Source: Flavobacterium sp.
GTDB lineage: Bacteria > Bacteroidota > Bacteroidia > Flavobacteriales > Flavobacteriaceae
Reading direction: 5' to 3'
Length of the DNA stretch: 37,955 nt
NCBI RefSeq assembly: GCF_028712645.1
Contig: NZ_JAQTPQ010000003.1
Location: 1-37,955 of the forward strand
Made by a program: the position numbers and the translations under genes. The notes below the pieces were generated by a model. That model did not search any database and was not told where the DNA came from. It saw only the letters and a program-made list of their open reading frames with translations. Shown one piece after another: positions 32,979 to 37,955 of the stretch. Each line of letters opens with the position of its first letter. The first letter of the stretch is position 1.

Positions 32979-34097
32979 TCAAATTAAATATTCCCAAAAA
33001 TTTTCTTTGTGAATCACTTGGGTTGTTTTTGGATGGTATTTTTCTGTAAATGATTTTGTGAAAAGTACTTTTTGATTCGGATTGTATTTAATTTCAAAAG
33101 CTTCAATTTCGGTGTTTTTTATTTCCAAATAATCAATTTCGGCTTGTTGTGTATTTCTCCAAAAATAAGTGTCTTTATATTGATTTTCATAAGATAATTT
33201 CTTCTTACGTTCGCTGATAATAAAATTTTCCCACAATGCACCAATGTCATCACGAAGTTCTATTGGATTAAAATTTTTAATGATTCGATTGCGCAAACCA
33301 TTGTCCCAAAAATAGACTTTTCTGCCTTTTTTGAGTTCGTTGTCTTGGTTTTTACTAAAAACATTTAAGCTAAAAACAATAAAGTTTTTCTCCAGAATAT
33401 CAATGTATTTTTCAACCGTCAATCGGTTAATTCCTAAATCATTGGCTAGAGAATTATAACTAATTTCGCTACCAATTCGATAGGCCAACATTTGAACCAA
33501 TCGCTGTAAAGTGGCTGATTTTTTCACTCCTTCAAGGTTTAGAATGTCTTTATACAGAAACCCTTCGACCAAATCATTGAGAATTTTTTCTTCTTTTCCA
33601 AGATTGTTAACCACTTCTGGATAATATCCAAAAACCAAACGATGTGGAACTAAACGGGTTTCTTCGATAAAATTGGTGTGTTTAACCATTTCTCCATAAT
33701 TCAAAGGGAAAAGTTGCAATTCCTCTTTTCTGCCCACCATTGATTCTTTTGTTTTATCTGCCAATTCAAAAGCACTGCTTCCGGAAGCAATTACTTGAAT
33801 TTCCGGGTAATTATCGACCATTCGCTTGATGAGTAAACCAATATTGTGAATCATTTGAGCCTCGTCAATAACCAATATTTTGTTGTCTCCAATTAATGCT
33901 TTTAGTCTATCGGTAGTGATGTTTTCTAATAAAAGTTGTGTATCGGGTTCATCGCCATTGAGCCACAAAAACGATTGCCCTTTGATGGTGTTTTTTATTA
34001 AAGAAGTTTTGCCAACTTGTCTTGCCCCAAATACCAAGATTGCTTTTCCTTTAAAAAGATAGCTGTCAATTTCTGGTTGTGAAGTTCTATTTATCAT
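32979..34097 (-). CDS. ATP-binding protein of the AAA_14/DUF4143 family
   Basis: A P-loop ATPase of 372 aa from the ATG: Walker A 'GARQVGKTS' (24-32, Lys30), Walker B 'ILVIDEAQ' (about 75-82), 'VIASGSSAFELADK', and the DUF4143 part from about 165 with a winged-helix-like stretch ('SYNSLANDLGINRLTVEKYIDIL') and 'IDYLEI...EAFEIK', which recalls a nuclease-like ELK motif. Such proteins are widespread accessory ATPases of unknown role. The frame is open to a TTG at 34109, but the -7 box at 34118-34125 makes the ATG at 34095-34097 the likely start. Repeats flank the gene on both sides, which suggests an accessory insertion. Confidence 0.88.
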   Translation of the reverse strand: MINRTSQPEIDSYLFKGKAILVFGARQVGKTSLIKNTIKGQSFLWLNGDEPDTQLLLENITTDRLKALIGDNKILVIDEAQMIHNIGLLIKRMVDNYPEIQVIASGSSAFELADKTKESMVGRKEELQLFPLNYGEMVKHTNFIEETRLVPHRLVFGYYPEVVNNLGKEEKILNDLVEGFLYKDILNLEGVKKSATLQRLVQMLAYRIGSEISYNSLANDLGINRLTVEKYIDILEKNFIVFSLNVFSKNQDNELKKGRKVYFWDNGLRNRIIKNFNPIELRDDIGALWENFIISERKKKLSYENQYKDTYFWRNTQQAEIDYLEIKNTEIEAFEIKYNPNQKVLFTKSFTEKYHPKTTQVIHKENFWEYLI

Positions 34098-34117
34098 TTT
34101 TGCATCCAATTATAATG

Positions 34118-34125
34118 CAAATATA
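34118..34125 (-). promoter_or_regulatory. Promoter of the AAA_14 gene, inside the tandem repeat
   Basis: The minus strand has TATATTTG as the -7 box, and TTTTTTG at 34154-34148 serves as the -33 element with a 22-base spacer. The palindrome GATATT-GT-AATATC (34135-34148) occupies the spacer and overlaps the last base of the -33. Confidence 0.55.
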
Positions 34126-34132
34126 TAATAAA

Positions 34133-34204
34133 ATGATATTACAATATCAAAAAAGTATAATAATATGATATTACAATATCAAAAAAGTATAATAATATGA
34201 TATT
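34133..34204. repeat. 32-bp tandem repeat carrying a palindrome, upstream of the AAA_14 gene
   Basis: Two exact 32-bp copies (34133-34164 and 34165-34196) are followed by the first eight bases of a third. Each copy holds the perfect palindrome GATATT-AC-AATATC (34135-34148 and 34167-34180). The first palindrome lies in the promoter spacer, so these are operator candidates. Confidence 0.85.
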
Positions 34205-34267
34205 TGTAAAAATATAATTCGATTAGTTAGGCGACTGAACACTAATTCCAGAACGCTGTTAACCGAC

Positions 34268-35050
34268 TTATTTCCCCTTAAACTCCGCTTTTCTTTTCTC
34301 CAAAAAAGCCGTGGTTCCTTCCTTGAAATCTTCGGTGGCAAAGCATTCTCCAAAAGCTTTAATTTCTACATCAAATCCGTTTATTCCAGACACAAAATTA
34401 GCATTTATGGCCTCAATAGCTTTTGAAATAGCAATGGGAGAATTTTTCATAATTCGGGTAGCAAGTGTCATATAAGTCGAAAATAAATCCGCTTGAGGGA
34501 CAACGTGATTGACCAATCCGTACATTTTAGCAGTTGCTGCATCAATCATTCCCGCAGTCATAATCATTTCCATTGCGTGACCTTTGCCAATCAATTGAGG
34601 TAAACGTTGGGTTCCGCCATAACCAGGAATAACGCCAAGTGAAGTTTCAGGCAAGCCCATTTTTGCATTTTCTGAAGCAATTCTAAAATGGCAAGCCATC
34701 GCTAATTCCAATCCACCTCCAAGGGCAAAACCATTGATGGCTGCTATCACAGGAGTTTTCATATTTTCGATAAAATCAAATAATAGTTGTTGTCCTTTTG
34801 CTGCTAATTGTGCTCCTTCATTTTCCGAAAAATGAGCAAATTCCGAAATGTCAGCACCAGCCACAAATGCTTTTTCTCCGCTTCCGGTTATGATAATTAC
34901 TCTAACTTCGGGATTTTCATCGATTAATTTTAAGGTTTCGTGCAACTCCTGAATCGTGGCTCGGTTTAAGGCATTTAACTTTTCAGGTCGATTGATAAAA
35001 ATAGTGGCGATGCCTTTTTCGTGCTCTAAAATAATGTTTTCTAATGCCAT
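34268..35050 (-). CDS. Enoyl-CoA hydratase/isomerase (crotonase family)
   Basis: Hydrates trans-2-enoyl-CoA in fatty-acid beta-oxidation, or an equivalent crotonase reaction. It has 260 aa, the standard length. Seen: 'EKLNALNRATIQEL', the oxyanion-hole segment 'FVAGADISEF', and 'LGGGLELAMAC' with Glu115 and 'GLPETSLGVIPGYGGTQRL' with Glu135. The two Glu residues match the acid-base pair of true hydratases. No signal peptide. Its start lies 11 bases after the histidine kinase stop, in the same operon. Chain length or pathway is not determined. Confidence 0.95.
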   Translation of the reverse strand: MALENIILEHEKGIATIFINRPEKLNALNRATIQELHETLKLIDENPEVRVIIITGSGEKAFVAGADISEFAHFSENEGAQLAAKGQQLLFDFIENMKTPVIAAINGFALGGGLELAMACHFRIASENAKMGLPETSLGVIPGYGGTQRLPQLIGKGHAMEMIMTAGMIDAATAKMYGLVNHVVPQADLFSTYMTLATRIMKNSPIAISKAIEAINANFVSGINGFDVEIKAFGECFATEDFKEGTTAFLEKRKAEFKGK

Positions 35051-35061
35051 AACTTTTTGCT

Positions 35062-36534
35062 TTATTGATTGATTATAGGAAGTGAAACAGTAAAAGTTGT
35101 TCCTTTTCCTTTCTCGGATTCAAATTGGATTGTTCCTTTATAATTTTCGATAATGTTTTTGATAATGCCAAGTCCCAATCCCATTCCGCTTGTTTTTGTG
35201 GTGAATTTGGGCTCAAAAATCCGATTGAAATCTTCGGCAGCAATTCCTATTCCATTGTCGGCAACGGTGATTAAAACATTGCCGTTTTTTTTTCTTATTG
35301 TAACTAAAATCGCTTTGTTTTCTTGATTTTCAGGAATGGATTGAATGGCGTTTTTAACTAAATTGGTTATAATTCTAATCAATTGTGTTCGGTCAATTTT
35401 CGAAATAATTTCACTTTCTTCTGCTTCAAAATGGATGTATTCTTCATTAAAAATATCCATTGTCAATTCAACAACATCAACCACATTAAGGGTTTCATTT
35501 TGTTGTGCAGGCATCGAAGCAAAGTTCGAAAATGCTGAAGCTACGGAACTCATTGTGTCGATTTGTTGTATTAAAGTTTCTGAATAATCATTGATTTTCT
35601 GTTTCAAATTCGGGTCGTTGGGATCGAACTTTCTTTGAAAACTTTGCACCGTCAATCGCATTGGCGTAAGCGGATTTTTGATTTCGTGCGCTACTTGTTT
35701 TGCCATTTCTTGCCAAGCTTCTTCACGCTCACTTTGGGCTAATTTCAAAGCGCTTTCTTCCAGCTCATCAACCATTGCATTGTAGGCTTTTATCAAAAGA
35801 TTGATTTCTTTGCTGCTGGCTTCAAGGACAATTTTTTCGTTTTTCTGGTTCAAACTGGTTTCACTCAATTTATCCGAAATCGTCTTTAGGGATTTTGTAA
35901 TATAGGACGAAAGAAAATAAGCTACAGCAAATGCCACCAAAAGCATAAAAGTGTAAACCTGAGCCAATCGCATCAAGAAATTTTGCAATTCGGTTTGATA
36001 ATAACTGTCGTCTTCTACATAAGGCAAATTCAAGATTCCCAAGGGTTTGAACCTATCGTCTTTTATCAAACTATAGGAAGAACGGTTCTTTTTTCCGTCG
36101 ATGGTTTTAATGTCAACGTATCGTTTTTCGATAGAAGATTGAACGAGTTTTATGATGTATTTTGGAATTGGCGGAGCAACTGGATCAATAGAAAATTTAG
36201 ATTTCGAAGATTTTAAAAGCTTTCCGTCCAAGCTATAAATATTGATTTCAAGATTGTGAATATCGGATAATTCGTGAATTTTATCTTTAAAAATTAATGA
36301 GAGATTATTTGGCGAAAGCGGATAAGTCGTGTTCGAAAGCACATAATTGATATTCTCTTTTATGGCGTCTTCTTTGCGATCGAGTCGTTCCTGATGGTAT
36401 TGTTTTGCTTCGTTTTTGAATTGAAAAATAGAAATAGTAGCCAGCAATATCGAAGCCACAATTATCAATACAATCATCGAAAGGAAAATCCTGATTCGAA
36501 GAGAAAACATTGATATTTTGAAACCTTTTAGCAT
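35062..36534 (-). CDS. Sensor histidine kinase (NtrY-like layout, no adjacent regulator)
   Basis: A membrane sensor kinase of 490 aa: TM1 at about 12-35, an extracytoplasmic sensing region (about 36-185), TM2 (about 190-212), a HAMP linker (about 212-265), a HisKA domain with phosphorylated His283 in 'QVAHEIKNPLTPMRL', and an ATPase domain with 'NLVKNAIQSIPEN', 'ITVADNGIGI' and 'TSGMGLGLGIIKNI'. HEIKNPLTP is characteristic of the NtrY/PAS-HAMP group. It abuts hemJ with no gap (stop and ATG adjacent) and precedes the enoyl-CoA hydratase gene. No response regulator is encoded nearby, so the partner is elsewhere. The sensed signal is unknown. Confidence 0.95.
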   Translation of the reverse strand: MLKGFKISMFSLRIRIFLSMIVLIIVASILLATISIFQFKNEAKQYHQERLDRKEDAIKENINYVLSNTTYPLSPNNLSLIFKDKIHELSDIHNLEINIYSLDGKLLKSSKSKFSIDPVAPPIPKYIIKLVQSSIEKRYVDIKTIDGKKNRSSYSLIKDDRFKPLGILNLPYVEDDSYYQTELQNFLMRLAQVYTFMLLVAFAVAYFLSSYITKSLKTISDKLSETSLNQKNEKIVLEASSKEINLLIKAYNAMVDELEESALKLAQSEREEAWQEMAKQVAHEIKNPLTPMRLTVQSFQRKFDPNDPNLKQKINDYSETLIQQIDTMSSVASAFSNFASMPAQQNETLNVVDVVELTMDIFNEEYIHFEAEESEIISKIDRTQLIRIITNLVKNAIQSIPENQENKAILVTIRKKNGNVLITVADNGIGIAAEDFNRIFEPKFTTKTSGMGLGLGIIKNIIENYKGTIQFESEKGKGTTFTVSLPIINQ

Positions 36535-37089
36535 TTAGGATTGATTTTTTTCTCGAATTCTTTTATAAAATTTAAAGCCTAGCATAATTAAAATCGAAAA
36601 TAACATAATGCCAACTACTCCGTAAATCCAGTTGACGGCGTTTTTTAGAATGACTAAAAACACGACTGCAAACAAGATAATTGTAGCGCCTTCGTTCCAC
36701 AAACGCATATAATTTGTCGAGTATTTTACTTCGTCGTTTTGCAATTCTTTGAATATTCGATGGCATTTATAATGGTACAAATACAACGCAAAAACGAAGC
36801 CAAGTTTCACGTGCATCCAAGGCATTTGCAACCAAGCATTTCCTATCAGGGTAAAAAACAACATCCAAAACGCAAAAATACTAGCTAAAACGGCGCTTGG
36901 CCAAGTGATAATGTACCACAAACGATAGGTCATTATTTTGTATTGTTTTTGCAGAATTTCCTTTTCTGGCGAAGGTTTGTCATTGGCTTCAATTTGGTAA
37001 ACAAACAAACGAACGATATAAAAAAGTCCGGCAAACCAAGTGATGACAAAGATGAGGTGAAGGGATTTGAGGTAGTTGTAGTAGTCCAT
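36535..37089 (-). CDS. hemJ: HemJ/CopD-family membrane protein (probable protoporphyrinogen IX oxidase)
   Basis: HemJ oxidises protoporphyrinogen IX to protoporphyrin IX in heme synthesis. The 184-aa protein has four to five membrane segments and the HemJ opening 'YYNYLKSLHLIFVITWFAGLFYIVRLFVYQ' with His11, then 'RLWYIITWPSA' and 'MPWMHVKLGFVFALYLYHY' with conserved His and Lys, and 'LRLWNEG'-like 'YMRLWNEGATIILF'. Its ATG overlaps the last base of the DUF1016 gene stop (TAATG), and it abuts the histidine kinase. CopD-like proteins of other function look similar at low similarity, but this match in length and motifs is good. Confidence 0.85.
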   Translation of the reverse strand: MDYYNYLKSLHLIFVITWFAGLFYIVRLFVYQIEANDKPSPEKEILQKQYKIMTYRLWYIITWPSAVLASIFAFWMLFFTLIGNAWLQMPWMHVKLGFVFALYLYHYKCHRIFKELQNDEVKYSTNYMRLWNEGATIILFAVVFLVILKNAVNWIYGVVGIMLFSILIMLGFKFYKRIREKNQS

Positions 37090-37955
37090 TATTCAATATC
37101 AGTATTAGATTGTAATATTTTTTCAAACTCTTGTTCAGTCGGAAGGTATTTAGCTATGCTTTCAGGTAATTGTCGGTAATTGTATGTTGCTACTCCAATT
37201 GGCTTATTAGCCATTTCTAAAGCATATTCTACGGTTAACTTACTTTTAGTTTTGCAAAGCAATATTCCTATACTTTGATTGTCTTCAGGATATTTAATGG
37301 TTTTGTCTAATAATTGCAAATACCAATTGAGTTGTTGACTATGTTCTGGTTTAAATTCTGATGTTTTGAGTTCAATTGCAATCATCGATTTTAATTTTCG
37401 ATGATAAAAAAGAATGTCCACAAAATATTCTTTTTCATCCAATTCAAGTCTAAATTGTCTTCCCATAAAAGCAAAGTCGTTACCGAATTGACCCAATGTT
37501 TTTGTAATATTACTTACAATTGCATTTTCTAATTCTCTTTCGCTATGAACATCTTCTAGATTTAAAAAAGATAAATTGTATTCGTCCTTGAATTCTAGTC
37601 GATATTCAATTAATTTATTTTCGGCTATTGTGTTTGAAAAATTATGTTGAAAATTATTGGTTTTTGAAAAGCTATCGAATTTTATTTCCTCTTCTAAAAT
37701 AGCTCTGCTCCAACCTCTTTCTTGGCATTTTTGAAGGTAAAAAGTTCTCTTTTCGGAATCTTTCAGTTTAGAAAATATGACATTCGTATGTCCCCAAGGA
37801 ATTTTGGACACAGCTTGTGTCCAATTTGAGTTATGTTCTACTTCTTCAAAAATTAGTTTCATTCGCCTTAAATTTCTCGAAGAAAATCCTTTAACACCAA
37901 CGTATTCTGCTTGTAAATCCTTTGATAAATTATCAACTATACTTTCTCCCCAACC
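37089..37955 (-). CDS. DUF1016 (YhcG-like) PDDEXK nuclease family protein, cut by the window's right edge
   Basis: The frame is open from base 37955 through the stop at 37089. An ATG at 37862 exists, but 31 further in-frame codons up to the edge read 'GWGESIVDNLSKDLQAEYV' and 'GVKGFSSRNLRRMKLIFEE', the classic DUF1016 N-terminal domain, so the true start is outside the window. The C-terminal part carries a PDDEXK-like core: 'EYFVDILFYHRKLKSMIAIELKTSEFKPEH' with Asp, Glu and Lys placed for metal-dependent cleavage. YhcG-type proteins are found beside restriction and mobile genes, with unclear roles. The 1-base overlap with hemJ suggests translational coupling. Confidence 0.9.
   Translation of the reverse strand, partial: GWGESIVDNLSKDLQAEYVGVKGFSSRNLRRMKLIFEEVEHNSNWTQAVSKIPWGHTNVIFSKLKDSEKRTFYLQKCQERGWSRAILEEEIKFDSFSKTNNFQHNFSNTIAENKLIEYRLEFKDEYNLSFLNLEDVHSERELENAIVSNITKTLGQFGNDFAFMGRQFRLELDEKEYFVDILFYHRKLKSMIAIELKTSEFKPEHSQQLNWYLQLLDKTIKYPEDNQSIGILLCKTKSKLTVEYALEMANKPIGVATYNYRQLPESIAKYLPTEQEFEKILQSNTDIE

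Noticed and set aside
34097-34109. TTG start for the AAA_14 gene
   Set aside because: Only eight bases separate it from the -7 box; the ATG at 34097 is better placed and no family feature lies before it.
34171-34353. 60-codon minus-strand frame overlapping the end of the enoyl-CoA hydratase gene
   Set aside because: Its start lies inside the hydratase gene in another frame, and it has no supporting signals.
37089-37862. DUF1016 gene as a complete 257-codon gene starting at 37862
   Set aside because: The frame stays open to the window edge and the extra codons encode the expected DUF1016 N-terminal motif.

Overview
The window looks like a chromosomal segment of a gliding Flavobacterium or close relative (Bacteroidota, Flavobacteriaceae). 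The evidence is AT-rich DNA, promoters with a TAnnTTTG -7 box instead of sigma70 boxes, few Shine-Dalgarno-like sites, a RecA fragment of flavobacterial type, and a complete sprC-sprD-sprB-sprF gliding/type IX secretion (T9SS) locus. No tRNA, rRNA, CRISPR array, transposase or prophage gene was seen.

Layout. Bases 1-3422 (minus strand) hold the 5' part of recA (cut by the window edge), an AT-rich secreted protein of unknown function, an acyl-CoA thioesterase, a DoxX-like membrane protein and the DNA polymerase III delta' subunit (holB). A 500-base gene-free stretch ends in a good Bacteroidota promoter at 3862-3894. From there a plus-strand block runs to 20877: two secreted proteins of unknown function, then sprC, sprD, sprB (3293 codons) and sprF. 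SprB is the giant cell-surface gliding adhesin. SprC and SprB both end in a T9SS type B (CHU_C) sorting domain, and each is followed directly by a PorP/SprF-type outer-membrane protein (SprD, SprF), so the locus reads as two cargo-plus-partner pairs. SprD also carries a Lys/Ala/Glu coiled-coil repeat array and a SPOR-like C-terminus.

Bases 21054-25863 (plus strand) encode phosphoglycerate kinase, a MltD-like lytic transglycosylase with four LysM domains, a DUF4837 lipoprotein and an ElaA-type acetyltransferase. Bases 25864-29584 (minus strand) encode a tandem OmpA-domain protein coupled to an S41 processing protease, a DUF4349 lipoprotein and RNase P protein (rnpA). Bases 29711-32318 (plus strand) encode a PlsC-like acyltransferase, an acyl-ACP desaturase and an HD-domain hydrolase. 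The first two are lipid genes and sit together.

Bases 32324-37955 (minus strand) hold a small unknown protein and an AAA_14/DUF4143 ATPase flanked by repeats. Upstream of these in transcription order lies a tight cluster: a DUF1016 (YhcG-like) PDDEXK nuclease running off the right edge, hemJ, a sensor histidine kinase and an enoyl-CoA hydratase. The most unusual non-coding signals are the repeat cluster at 32778-32974, the palindrome-bearing 32-bp tandem repeat in the ATPase promoter, two related hairpins around the desaturase gene, and a long inverted repeat at 1752-1866. In RecA, the residue after the Walker A lysine is proline. All calls come from reading the sequence only; no database search was run.
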